Shown one piece after another: positions 27,470 to 35,823 of a DNA stretch of 64,000 nucleotides. The notes under the pieces are model-generated. The model ran no database searches. It was given only the letters and a program-made list of their open reading frames with translations, and was not told the origin of the DNA. The stretch is from Borrelia sp. P9F1. Lineage in GTDB: Bacteria; Spirochaetota; Spirochaetia; Borreliales; Borreliaceae. A program made the translations under genes and the position numbers. The stretch is from assembly GCF_030436115.1 (NCBI RefSeq), contig NZ_CP129407.1, positions 213,265 to 277,264 on the forward strand. The letters are read 5' to 3'. Within the stretch, counting starts at the first letter, position 1; the number at the start of each line of letters is the position of its first letter.

Positions 27470-29479
27470 CTAATTAACAAAATACGCAAATTCTCCCCTA
27501 CCTGTCTGCTGATTAAAATTGACCTCAACCGATAAATTTAAATATCCACTAGGCTCCTGGGTGCCTGGATAATTGTATTCAAGCAAATAAGTTCCCGTCC
27601 TCTGTTTCATCACCAAATCGCAAACCTTAGACACTCCCTCATAAGATGAAAAAGGAACCACGGCTCCTCCAGTTTCATCTACCAAATATTGCAATTTAGA
27701 ATCAATGGGGTTATTTCCAAACAATATCAAATAAAATCTAACATCATTATTTTTATAATAATTTAAAATAGTGTCTACAGAATATGTATCAAAAGCAGAA
27801 CGACCTAAGGCTCCATTATTAAAATAAAGAACGGCCTTTTTTGCGCTCCTCGACATAAGCTCAGAACCTGCTAGCTTTAAGCTCACATCTGTCTTTACGT
27901 AAGTTGAATCATAAGACCCAAGAGAATTCGCCTTATTAATGGTGCTTAACAAGCTATCAATATTATCTATTAAGGGCACACTTGTTGCATTTACAAAACT
28001 AAACTTCTTATTCTTTTTGTTCTTTATAAGAGTATTTACACCCATAATCTGCTCTGCTTCATAATTTTTCATACCCGAAGATTTATCAAACACAACTGCA
28101 ATATCCATTTTATTAGAAATATTAACGTCATAAGAAACTTTAGGGCTTACAATATAGTATTCCTCATTAGCAATCGCAAAATTTTCACTCTTAAGTCCTA
28201 CAACCGGTAATCCATTTCTACTGCTAACATTAAGTTCAACATAAATCTTAGAATTCTCATCTCTAATTACTCGCCTCACATCAACATTTAGACTGCCATA
28301 GATACTAACATCACTTTTATAAATCGAAATTTTAGCATTATTGAAATCTGAAACAATAATTTGATTATTGACATCAATAATCGAAGATGAAATTTTTGAA
28401 TCGATTCTATCTGCTTTTAAAAGCTTAGCAAACGTCTTAGCTAAAACATTATATTTATAAACGCCATATTTTGAAGATATAATGATACTGTTGTCCACAA
28501 TGTCACTACTAAGTCCTTCTATGCCTTCAATAGAGGTTTGAGCAGTATACAGATGATTGCCACTGGTATCGAAAACCTCAATAGAACCCTTAAGCGCATC
28601 GGCAACATAAATGTTCCCATTCAAATATGTAACGCCTGTAGGCCCCAAAAGTCCCATAAAACCCACTGTCTTGGCACCAAAATGTAGAATAAAATTACCC
28701 TCAGGATCAAATTTACTTACTCGCTTATTCCCCCACTCACTTACATAAATATAATTTCTATCATCAATAGCCATATATTGAGGAGCAAGCAACTCGCCAA
28801 TCCCTGTTCCCTTCTTTCCAATAGAACCTCTTTTAACCCCCATCGTTTTGTCATATATACCAATCTCATCTCTTGAGTAAAGAGTAACGTAAAGCAAGCC
28901 ATTAAGTTCAACCAAATCATAAGGAGACTTTAAATGATTAACACCATCCTTAACCAAAACACCAATGTTATTATTAGCATCAAAATGAAGTATTTCATTC
29001 CCTACAAAGTTAACAGCATAATATCCGCCATACTGATCTGCTTTCAAAGACGTAATTTGATAACCATGTGGTCGCCCATAAATAGAGTTGTCAAGAGAAG
29101 CTACCCTAATAAGTCTTTCAATACCAAGCTCGTGCTCTAAAAATACACCCCTTCTTTGCTCAATTGTAGAAACCAGCTGCCTAAGATAAGCAACCTTATA
29201 CCCCTGAGCCTCCAAATTTCTCCATTCCATCAAAGCTTCTTCAATGTACCCTAATCTATAATAAACATTACCCGTCCAAAAATGATAATCCGGATTATTA
29301 GGATCAAAACTTAAAACCTTTTTAAGGGATAACAAAGCATCATCATAAAATCCGCTATTATAGGAAGTAAGAGCCCACTTAAACTCTTCCTGCGCATCTT
29401 TGTTTGTAACTATTCCCTGAGAATTTAAAAGGAACGTGCTCCCAACAAGCAAAATAATCACATTAAAAAACAACATCAT
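27470..29479 (-). CDS. Exported TPR / NHL-repeat / VWA-like protein (BB0236 homologue)
   Basis: The 669-residue protein has an N-terminal signal sequence (about 1-22), two or three TPR units (about 25-110), and a six-bladed NHL-type beta-propeller (about 120-390, e.g. PQYMAIDDRNYIYVSEWGNK). A short beta region follows, then a von Willebrand A-like domain from about 460 (DIAVVFDKSSGM, a DxSxG variant of the MIDAS motif). Such a chain suggests a periplasmic scaffold. Its start region faces lnt across a block of palindromes. Enzymatic activity is not indicated. Confidence 0.85.
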   Translation of the reverse strand: MMLFFNVIILLVGSTFLLNSQGIVTNKDAQEEFKWALTSYNSGFYDDALLSLKKVLSFDPNNPDYHFWTGNVYYRLGYIEEALMEWRNLEAQGYKVAYLRQLVSTIEQRRGVFLEHELGIERLIRVASLDNSIYGRPHGYQITSLKADQYGGYYAVNFVGNEILHFDANNNIGVLVKDGVNHLKSPYDLVELNGLLYVTLYSRDEIGIYDKTMGVKRGSIGKKGTGIGELLAPQYMAIDDRNYIYVSEWGNKRVSKFDPEGNFILHFGAKTVGFMGLLGPTGVTYLNGNIYVADALKGSIEVFDTSGNHLYTAQTSIEGIEGLSSDIVDNSIIISSKYGVYKYNVLAKTFAKLLKADRIDSKISSSIIDVNNQIIVSDFNNAKISIYKSDVSIYGSLNVDVRRVIRDENSKIYVELNVSSRNGLPVVGLKSENFAIANEEYYIVSPKVSYDVNISNKMDIAVVFDKSSGMKNYEAEQIMGVNTLIKNKKNKKFSFVNATSVPLIDNIDSLLSTINKANSLGSYDSTYVKTDVSLKLAGSELMSRSAKKAVLYFNNGALGRSAFDTYSVDTILNYYKNNDVRFYLILFGNNPIDSKLQYLVDETGGAVVPFSSYEGVSKVCDLVMKQRTGTYLLEYNYPGTQEPSGYLNLSVEVNFNQQTGRGEFAYFVN

Positions 29480-29502
29480 TTTCTTCTACCCAAGCGATAC
29501 TA

Positions 29503-29514
29503 CCTAAATTTAGG
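29503..29514. promoter_or_regulatory. 12-bp palindrome CCTAAATTTAGG
   Basis: A perfect palindrome 24-35 bases upstream of the BB0236-homologue start codon, within its expected leader. The core CTAAATTTAG recurs at 43016-43025 upstream of pepF. Protein binding is inferred only from symmetry. Confidence 0.45.
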
Positions 29515-29523
29515 ACTATCATG

Positions 29524-29587
29524 TATTGCATACCATATATTATACTATGCAATATTGCATATTAACACCTACGCTAAATATGCAATA
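29524..29587. promoter_or_regulatory. Cluster of four TATTGCATA boxes between the BB0236 homologue and lnt
   Basis: TATTGCATA occurs at 29524-29532 and 29553-29561; its complement TATGCAATA occurs at 29546-29554 and 29579-29587. The middle two interlock as a perfect 16-bp palindrome, TATGCAATATTGCATA (29546-29561). The block fills the divergent region. On the minus strand a TATAAT -10 box (29538-29543) lies between boxes, so occupancy could control the BB0236 homologue, lnt or both. No repressor gene is next to it. Confidence 0.6.
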
Positions 29588-29617
29588 TACATTTTATAGA
29601 TGATAAAAAGAGGAAAT

Positions 29618-31192
29618 ATGAAAACAAGATACTTTTACTTAGCCCTATTCTCAAGCCTTCTTACAACTTTAGCAATTCCAAACGAAATAAAAGATACAGG
29701 ATATTCAGTTATTGGTCTTTTCGCTTATGTGCCGCTTTTCATTGCATTAATTCAAATGGAAGACAAAAAAAAAATAATTATTCTAACCATCTTTTATTTT
29801 TTAGTGGCTAATAGCCTGCAAAATTTTTGGCTTGCATTCTTCCATTCATTCGGTCTGTTTACATTCTTGGGAGCGGTAATAGGATACATGCCCTACTCTT
29901 TAGCGTTAGGTTACCTTCTATATTACTCCCTAAAAGCTTTTAAGAGTAAAACATTAACCCTAGCCATACTTTTTACACTTTACGACTACTCAAAATCAGT
30001 TGGATTTTCTGCATATCCTTGGGGATTTTCTGCATTCATGGTAAATAACTTTAATGAGTTAATACAAGTAGCTGATGTTTTCGGAGTATTTTTTGTATCA
30101 TTTGTTGTTTATTTTTTCAATGCAGGTCTTGCAACCCTTTTTATCAAACAAACTAAAACAAATACATTAAGCACTATACTCTCCATTGTGTTAGTAGGCA
30201 CATCTTTTGCTTACGGATTTATTAAAAAAATAGAAATAAACCCAATGCTAGATAAAGAAATAGATGCACTAAATATTTCAGCAATTCAACTCAACATTGA
30301 TCCCTGGTTACCTGGAAACTACAAGGAAAGCATTAAAAGATCCATTAGTCTTACCAAAGAAGCCTTAAAAGAAAACCCAGATACAGAACTTGTACTCTGG
30401 AGCGAAGGGGTGCTAACCCTTCCATTTAATTCCTACAAAGACTATGTACACTATAACCCAGAACTACTCAAATTGTACGATTCAATAAATGAACTAATAA
30501 CAGAGAGCAAATCTCATTTTGTTATCGGCTCACCCTCAAACATAGATCTAAGATCAAGAACACATAAAAATTCGGTCTATGCAATAAAACCTAACCTCGA
30601 TATAGCAAACATATATTCCAAGATATTTTTAGTTCCATTTGCAGAAAAAGTACCGTTTCACGGCTACGAATTCGTAAGAGAATTTTTTCTTAAAAATTTC
30701 GGAATCTCGGGACAAACTAGCGGAGACAAGATTGAAATCTTTAAATTGAAAAAATTCCGATTGGCTCTTTTAATATGTTACGATGACGCATTCACCGACC
30801 TTGCAAGAACTTATAAAAAACAAGGCGCGAATCTACTCCTGAACTTCTCAAACGATTCCTGGTCAAACACAAACTCATCAGAATGGCAACATTTCGTAGT
30901 AGCGAAATTTAGGAGCATAGAAAACGGGATCAAAACCGTCAGAGCAACAAACTCTGGGATAACCACGGTAATCAACGAGTACGGAGAAAACACAAGAAAC
31001 CTAGAAACATTCAAAGAGGGACACCTAACTTCCGAAATCAAACTACCCCCAAGGCTCACAACGATTTACGAACACATTGGAGACTCTTTCATATATATCC
31101 TAGCAATAATGCTTGCAATAATGATACTCAAATCCTACCTTATTGAAGACAAAACCCACCTATCCCCATCTTTTAAAAAGCCCAAGGTCTGA
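29618..31192 (+). CDS. lnt: Apolipoprotein N-acyltransferase
   Basis: I chose the ATG at 29618 (524 residues), which follows AGAGGAAAT; an in-frame ATG lies six codons earlier. Several membrane helices occupy the first 210 residues. The C-terminal carbon-nitrogen hydrolase domain has the catalytic segments LWSEG (Glu), FLVPFAEKVPF (Lys/Glu region) and LLICYDD (Cys; ICYE in most family members). It adds the third acyl chain to lipoproteins, of which Borrelia has very many. Its last 58 bases overlap the convergent BB0238 homologue. Confidence 0.93.
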   Translation: MKTRYFYLALFSSLLTTLAIPNEIKDTGYSVIGLFAYVPLFIALIQMEDKKKIIILTIFYFLVANSLQNFWLAFFHSFGLFTFLGAVIGYMPYSLALGYLLYYSLKAFKSKTLTLAILFTLYDYSKSVGFSAYPWGFSAFMVNNFNELIQVADVFGVFFVSFVVYFFNAGLATLFIKQTKTNTLSTILSIVLVGTSFAYGFIKKIEINPMLDKEIDALNISAIQLNIDPWLPGNYKESIKRSISLTKEALKENPDTELVLWSEGVLTLPFNSYKDYVHYNPELLKLYDSINELITESKSHFVIGSPSNIDLRSRTHKNSVYAIKPNLDIANIYSKIFLVPFAEKVPFHGYEFVREFFLKNFGISGQTSGDKIEIFKLKKFRLALLICYDDAFTDLARTYKKQGANLLLNFSNDSWSNTNSSEWQHFVVAKFRSIENGIKTVRATNSGITTVINEYGENTRNLETFKEGHLTSEIKLPPRLTTIYEHIGDSFIYILAIMLAIMILKSYLIEDKTHLSPSFKKPKV

Positions 31193-31905
31193 CTACCGCT
31201 CCAAAATGGGATATTTTTAGTAATAACATTTTTTCTAGTCTTGACTCGAACATTGTAGCGAGCATCGGAATCTCTAACAATCTTTAAAGATTTCAGGTCA
31301 TAAAAATCGTCAACCGAAAGATAACCCAACTCATCCTTATCAATGGCACCCAAAGCATCCTCAAAATTTGAAATAAGAACACCTTTAGTCTCAACTTTAT
31401 CCAAAACTTTAACCTCATCTGCTACAACGGAATTTAGCAAATCAACTTTTTGTAAAAGAAGAGCCCTTGCAAACTTATTAAATTGAAACTTAACTGCCTG
31501 CTCCTTGCCATTCTCTCTTGCCTTCTGGGCAACGTACTCTATCTTAGGAGCATTCGTTAATTCATTGATCTCAATCTTATCATGAACTATCCCCGGTATC
31601 TCATCAAGCCTAACTTCCTCAAACGCAAGAGACTTAACCTCTCCTTCCATACTCATCCTAGAGTCAATTTCCTCTATAGCAACCTTAAAATCAACCCCTT
31701 CTTTAAGTCCGGGATAAATCTCTAAGGCCTTCCTTTGAAATAGATTCCCCTTCTTAACCTTACCAACATCAATATATCTCTGACCCACTTCATAGTAAAA
31801 AATAGCCAACTCCCTCTGCCTACCATCAGCTACAAAATCACTTTCTGCAAACAAACCCACAAAAGACAAAGAAAAAAATAAAAAAGACAAAAACAACTTT
31901 CTCAC
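31135..31905 (-). CDS. Exported protein, BB0238 homologue
   Basis: I chose the GTG at 31905 (256 residues). GGAGG stands 5 bases before it, and the protein then opens with a clean signal peptide (RKLFLSFLFFSLSFVGLFA) and likely cleavage before ESD. The frame is open 15 codons further, but those residues would precede the signal. A TPR-like pair (ELAIFYYEVGQRYIDVGKVKKGNLF) follows. The C-terminal domain is about 120 residues. In B. burgdorferi BB0238 was described as a TPR-like protein interacting with BB0323 and needed in mammals. Confidence 0.82.
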   Translation of the reverse strand: MRKLFLSFLFFSLSFVGLFAESDFVADGRQRELAIFYYEVGQRYIDVGKVKKGNLFQRKALEIYPGLKEGVDFKVAIEEIDSRMSMEGEVKSLAFEEVRLDEIPGIVHDKIEINELTNAPKIEYVAQKARENGKEQAVKFQFNKFARALLLQKVDLLNSVVADEVKVLDKVETKGVLISNFEDALGAIDKDELGYLSVDDFYDLKSLKIVRDSDARYNVRVKTRKNVITKNIPFWSGSQTLGFLKDGDRWVLSSIR

Positions 31906-31964
31906 ACCAACCTCCAACAAAACAAAGACTCCCTCAAGGCAAAAAACCACAACCCGCAGTTAAA

Positions 31965-32567
31965 TTATATTACAAGTTTCTCTTTAATCAAAGAAACAAG
32001 ATTGTTTTTATGCTCCTCGTCAAAAATGTTGATACTATCATACTCAAGCCTCAATTTGGGAGATAAATCATAATCATCGTACCAACTCAAATACTTATCA
32101 TTAAGATTATCAAGGTATTCTCTGGAAATTCTCATCTCAAAACTTCTATTCCTATTCTTAATTCGCCGTTCAGCTTCATCAACACTACAATCAAGGTATA
32201 CCATCAATGTAGGCATCTGAGAATGTTCTAACATACTATAGAGTAAATCAATGTATATTTTATACTCTTCATCGGAAATGTATAGCCCTTCATTTAAAAA
32301 GGAAGCAAAAACACGATCACCATAAATGGATCTATCAAGTATGCCTCCTTTGGTTTTAAATATGGACTTTATTAGCTTAAATCTTTCATTTAAGAAATTA
32401 ATCTGAACTGGAAAAGCCCATCTAGCCTTATCCTTATAAAATTTATCTAAAATTGATAGTGTGAATTCATTATTCAACTCACTATAAAAAGGAATATTAA
32501 GCTCCCTAGATAAAATACCTCCAAGGGTAGTCTTCCCCGCCCCAATTAAACCCTCAATTATGATCAC
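31965..32567 (-). CDS. dck: Deoxynucleoside kinase
   Basis: The 200-residue kinase starts with GTG (GGAGG 8-9 bases upstream) and has a P-loop GLIGAGKTT at about 6-14, the DRSIYGDRVFA segment that binds the nucleoside and a lid rich in Arg (RRIKNRNRSFE). It phosphorylates deoxynucleosides for salvage, important because Borrelia cannot make purines de novo and lacks the usual ribonucleotide reductase. Whether it prefers deoxyadenosine or deoxyguanosine cannot be said. It is 59 bases upstream of the BB0238 homologue on the same strand. Confidence 0.9.
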   Translation of the reverse strand: MIIIEGLIGAGKTTLGGILSRELNIPFYSELNNEFTLSILDKFYKDKARWAFPVQINFLNERFKLIKSIFKTKGGILDRSIYGDRVFASFLNEGLYISDEEYKIYIDLLYSMLEHSQMPTLMVYLDCSVDEAERRIKNRNRSFEMRISREYLDNLNDKYLSWYDDYDLSPKLRLEYDSINIFDEEHKNNLVSLIKEKLVI

Positions 32568-32702
32568 AAAAATTTGCCTCCAAGATTTAAATCAACATCC
32601 ATAATATAGTTAAAAAACAAAATTATTTAAACACTCAAAAACATGAAATGGTAGGCAAAAAATAACTCAACTGTTTCAAACAAACTAATCCATGGGCATA
32701 GA

Positions 32703-32750
32703 ACTTATAAAACCATTGACATTAACACTTATAAAACCATTGACATTAAC
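32703..32750 (+). repeat. Perfect 24-bp tandem duplication upstream of glpF
   Basis: Two identical 24-bp units stand head to tail (32703-32726 and 32727-32750). Each contains TTGACA (32716-32721 and 32740-32745). Only the second is correctly placed for the downstream -10 box. Confidence 0.95.
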
Positions 32751-32768
32751 AATGATAAAAAATAGAAT
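32740..32768 (+). promoter_or_regulatory. Predicted glp operon promoter
   Basis: TTGACA (32740-32745) and TAGAAT (32763-32768) are exactly 17 bases apart. The -35 box lies in the second copy of the 24-bp duplication. Transcription would begin near 32775, leaving about 630 bases before glpF, which contain a broken reading frame. Confidence 0.75.
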
Positions 32769-32822
32769 CTCTAAGTATAGAAATTACTCGACTGTTGTGG
32801 CTCAATCTTGGGGGGTATTTGG

Positions 32823-33375
32823 ATGAATATCGAATCTGTGGTGGCTGACTTAAATGAGACGCTGCTACTTCTTGATGGCACAATGGAAGCTTTTGCAAGA
32901 ATCACACCTAGTCAGATCATCGGTACGAGCGTTTGTATTGTCTCAAGCGGAGGCGGAAAATCGTTGCAAGGTCTTAAGTTGTGTGAAGCGCGTTGTACTT
33001 CTCTGGATGAAGAGGATTGTAATTTTCAAAAACAGGGTCTTTTGATTTATGACAGCAGATCCACATCAGGAAATCTATTGCGAAACAAAAGTTTTAAACA
33101 TCAGTACTTTACTCACCGTATGTACAAGAGAACTGGGCTGGAAAACAAACTTTACATAAAATGTGCACGATCCGCAAAAGGTAAGTACAGTAACGGGCTT
33201 CCTTGGTATATCAGGCAAAAATTTTGAAATGATTGATGAAAATAAAACTTCGAAAATAGCATTCTTCAATATTGAAATCATTTCACTGGATTGGAATGAG
33301 TCTGTGGATCACTATGCAAATAGTAATGTTTTAATAAAATCCAATAAAAATAACAGAAAGTTAATTTCAAAGTAA
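32823..33375 (+). pseudogene. Broken gene in the glpF leader, unknown family
   Basis: The ATG at 32823 has a GGGGGG ribosome site 7 bases upstream and opens a plausible frame (MNIESVVADLNETLLLL..) that is open to a stop at 33225-33227. From about 33045 the +1-shifted frame looks more protein-like (TADPHQEIYCETKVLNIS, then LLTVCTRELGWKTNFT), is interrupted by TAA at 33157-33159, and continues (FLGISGKNFEMIDEN..) to 33375. One frameshift plus one nonsense change would explain this as a former gene of about 184 codons. My count for 32821-33060 is 43% G+C, higher than nearby DNA. Alternatives: a real 134-residue protein, or a structured leader RNA. I do not recognise the family. Confidence 0.5.
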
Positions 33376-33403
33376 ACCTATATTAAACATAAGGAGGTTC
33401 AAT

Positions 33404-34171
33404 ATGGTTTATACACGCTCTAAAGAGTTTGCTTCAGAATTCTTAGGGACATTCATTCTCTTAGCACTTGGAACAGGTTCTGTAGCTATGACAGTCCTAT
33501 TCCCATCAAACCCAGCTGTAATAGGGGAAGTGATAAAGGGAGGCTATACAAATATAGTGTTTGGATGGGGATTAGGTGTAACTTTTGGGGTTTACACAGC
33601 TGCAAGAGTTAGTGGAGCGCATTTAAATCCTGCTGTTAGCATTGGGTTAGCTGTCACCGGAAGATTTCCGATATCAAAACTATTCCACTATATAACAGCA
33701 CAAATGCTTGGGGCTTTTTTTGGAGCTTTAATGACACTAATTGTGTTTTATCCGAAATGGATAGAAATAGACCCTGCATTTGAAACTACTCAAGGCATTA
33801 TGTCTACTTTTCCTGCTGTTACTGGTTTTATGCCTGGTTTTATTGACCAAATATTTGGAACATTTTTACTTATGTTTCTAGTTTTGATTGTCGGACAATT
33901 TGTAAAGGAAGGTGCTGGGAACCCATTCTTTCCGTTTATTATTGGGGCGATAGTGTTAGCTATTGGAATAAGCTTTGGAGGAATGAATGGTTATGCCATT
34001 AACCCAGCAAGAGATTTAGGACCAAGATTACTGCTTTTAGTGGCAGGTTTTAAAAACCACGGTCTTGGTGATATTCATGTATCACTCATTCCCGTTTTGG
34101 GTCCAATAATTGGTGCAATTCTGGGTGCTATGGTTTATGGGTTTGCTTTAGAAGAAAAAGAAAAATACTAG
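33404..34171 (+). CDS. glpF: Glycerol uptake facilitator GlpF
   Basis: The 255-residue aquaglyceroporin has six membrane helices and both pore motifs: NPA in [10 protein letters not shown] (about 71-73) and [11 protein letters not shown] with Arg and Asp after the second NPA, marking a glycerol rather than a water channel. AAGGAGG lies 6-7 bases before the ATG. It is the first intact gene of the glp operon and admits glycerol from tick or host. Confidence 0.97.
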   Translation: MVYTRSKEFASEFLGTFILLALGTGSVAMTVLFPSNPAVIGEVIKGGYTNIVFGWGLGVTFGVYTAARVSGAHLNPAVSIGLAVTGRFPISKLFHYITAQMLGAFFGALMTLIVFYPKWIEIDPAFETTQGIMSTFPAVTGFMPGFIDQIFGTFLLMFLVLIVGQFVKEGAGNPFFPFIIGAIVLAIGISFGGMNGYAINPARDLGPRLLLLVAGFKNHGLGDIHVSLIPVLGPIIGAILGAMVYGFALEEKEKY

Positions 34172-34223
34172 AAATGGCCCAGACACTAGTTATTCAAATA
34201 ATGTTAAAGAAGGAGAAATTATT

Positions 34224-35714
34224 ATGAAGTACATCCTATCTATTGACCAAGGAACAACTAGTTCAAGAGCGATAGTATTTGATAAGAATGCTAATATAAA
34301 AGGGCTTGCACAAAAAGAATTTACACAAATTTACCCACAAGCAAGTTGGGTCGAGCATGACCCTAATGAAATATGGGGATCCCAACTGGGAGTTATGGCA
34401 GAAGCACTAGCAAATGCAAGAACTTTTCCCAATGAAATTGCAGCAATTGGAATCACAAATCAACGAGAAACAACAATTATCTGGGAAAGGAATACAGGAT
34501 ATCCAATTTATAATGCAATAGTTTGGCAAGACAGAAGAACAGCATCAATCTGCGATTCCCTCAGAGCAGAAGGAAAAGATAAAATTATTTTTCAAAAGAC
34601 AGGTCTTGTACTGGATGCTTACTTCAGTGGCACGAAAATAAAATGGATATTAGACAATGTTAAGGGAGCTCGGGAGCGTGCTGAGAAAGGAGAATTGTGC
34701 TTTGGGACAATAGACACTTGGCTACTCTGGAATCTTACTAAGGGGAAAGCACACATTACAGACTACTCTAATGCGTCAAGAACTTTGCTCTTAGACATCA
34801 AAACACTAGAATGGGATGATGAGATTTTGCAAATATTGGACATACCAAAAGCGATTTTACCTGAACTTAAGCAAAGCTCTGAAATATACGGCAAAACTGA
34901 CTCTTCACTGTTTGGAGCAGAAATCGCTATTTCAGGTATTGCTGGTGACCAATTTGCAGCTACATTTGGGCAGGCATGTCTTAAAAAGGGAATGGCTAAG
35001 AATACATATGGAACTGGTTGCTTTGCCACTGTTAACATAGGTAAGGAAGCAGTTAGCAATGATAAAAATCTTTTAACCTCGATCGCGTGGAAAATAAACA
35101 ACTCAACAACTTATGTCCTTGAAGGAAGCGTTTTTATTGGGGGAGCCGTAGTTCAATGGTTAAGAGATAATCTTGATTTTTTCAGAAAAAGTTCTGAAGC
35201 GGAAGCATTGGCAGCTTCCGTAAACGACAACGGGGGCATTTATTTCGTTCCAGCTTTCGTAGGGCTTGGGGCTCCCCACTGGGATTCCTATGCCAGAGGT
35301 ACAATTATTGGACTTACAAGAGGAACAACAAAAGCGCACATAACAAGAGCTGCTCTTGAAAGCATTGCACTACAGAGCTTTGATATACTAACCGCAATGA
35401 AAAATTCCATCCAGAACTTCGAAATACAAGAACTCAGAGTTGATGGGGGGGCCAGTAAAAATAATTTACTCATGCAATTTCAAGCAGACGTTTTACAATG
35501 TAATGTTGTAAGACCAAAGATTACAGAAACAACCGCCCTTGGGGCTGCTTATCTTGCGGGACTTGCCGTGGGTTATTGGGAGAGTGCTGAAGAGATTACA
35601 AGCCTTTGGAAATCAGATAAAATCTTTGAACCTTCAATGGAAAAAAGCAAAAGAGAAGATTTACTTTATCATTGGAGCAGGGTCACTGATAGAGCAAAGG
35701 CCTGGATTAAATAA
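34224..35714 (+). CDS. glpK: Glycerol kinase
   Basis: The 496-residue FGGY kinase starts with the phosphate-binding strand [15 protein letters not shown], has the glycerol-contact segment [21 protein letters not shown] and the C-terminal [13 protein letters not shown] and RVDGG-type segment [11 protein letters not shown]. It makes glycerol-3-phosphate from glycerol and ATP. AAGGAG precedes the ATG. It lies 52 bases after glpF and is followed by a weak hairpin before glpT. Confidence 0.97.
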   Translation: MKYILSIDQGTTSSRAIVFDKNANIKGLAQKEFTQIYPQASWVEHDPNEIWGSQLGVMAEALANARTFPNEIAAIGITNQRETTIIWERNTGYPIYNAIVWQDRRTASICDSLRAEGKDKIIFQKTGLVLDAYFSGTKIKWILDNVKGARERAEKGELCFGTIDTWLLWNLTKGKAHITDYSNASRTLLLDIKTLEWDDEILQILDIPKAILPELKQSSEIYGKTDSSLFGAEIAISGIAGDQFAATFGQACLKKGMAKNTYGTGCFATVNIGKEAVSNDKNLLTSIAWKINNSTTYVLEGSVFIGGAVVQWLRDNLDFFRKSSEAEALAASVNDNGGIYFVPAFVGLGAPHWDSYARGTIIGLTRGTTKAHITRAALESIALQSFDILTAMKNSIQNFEIQELRVDGGASKNNLLMQFQADVLQCNVVRPKITETTALGAAYLAGLAVGYWESAEEITSLWKSDKIFEPSMEKSKREDLLYHWSRVTDRAKAWIK

Positions 35715-35727
35715 CAACTAAATATTA

Positions 35728-35756
35728 CTGGTCTGTTTTAAATGCTAACAGACTGG
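35728..35756 (+). promoter_or_regulatory. Stem-loop after glpK
   Basis: CTGGTCTGTT (35728-35737) pairs with AACAGACTGG (35747-35756), 10 pairs including two G-T, around a 9-base loop. No T-run follows, so it is a processing or stability element rather than an obvious terminator. Confidence 0.5.
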
Positions 35757-35794
35757 TAAATTTGAAATTCTGTGTTTAGTATTTAACGGATAGG

Positions 35795-35810
35795 TGTGTT
35801 AATAAACACA
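35795..35810 (+). promoter_or_regulatory. Small hairpin touching the glpT ribosome site
   Basis: TGTGTT and AACACA form a 6-bp stem with a 4-base loop directly against GGGGAG (35811-35816), the glpT ribosome site. It may keep the site exposed or modulate it. Confidence 0.4.
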
Positions 35811-35823
35811 GGGGAGATAAAAT

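Larger units (their letters stand above)
32568..33403 (+). other. dck-glpF intergenic region, 836 bases
   Basis: This gap holds, in order: an AT-rich stretch after the divergent dck start (32568-32702) where I see nothing firm, the 24-bp duplication, the predicted glp promoter, the broken gene, and AAGGAGG before glpF. As I recall, the glpF leader in B. burgdorferi is much shorter (about 200 bases). Confidence 0.7.

Noticed and set aside
32823-33060. Known structured RNA (tmRNA, RNase P RNA, SRP RNA) in the G+C-richer glpF leader
   Set aside because: None of the hallmark sequences I know for these RNAs is present; a broken coding frame explains the segment better.
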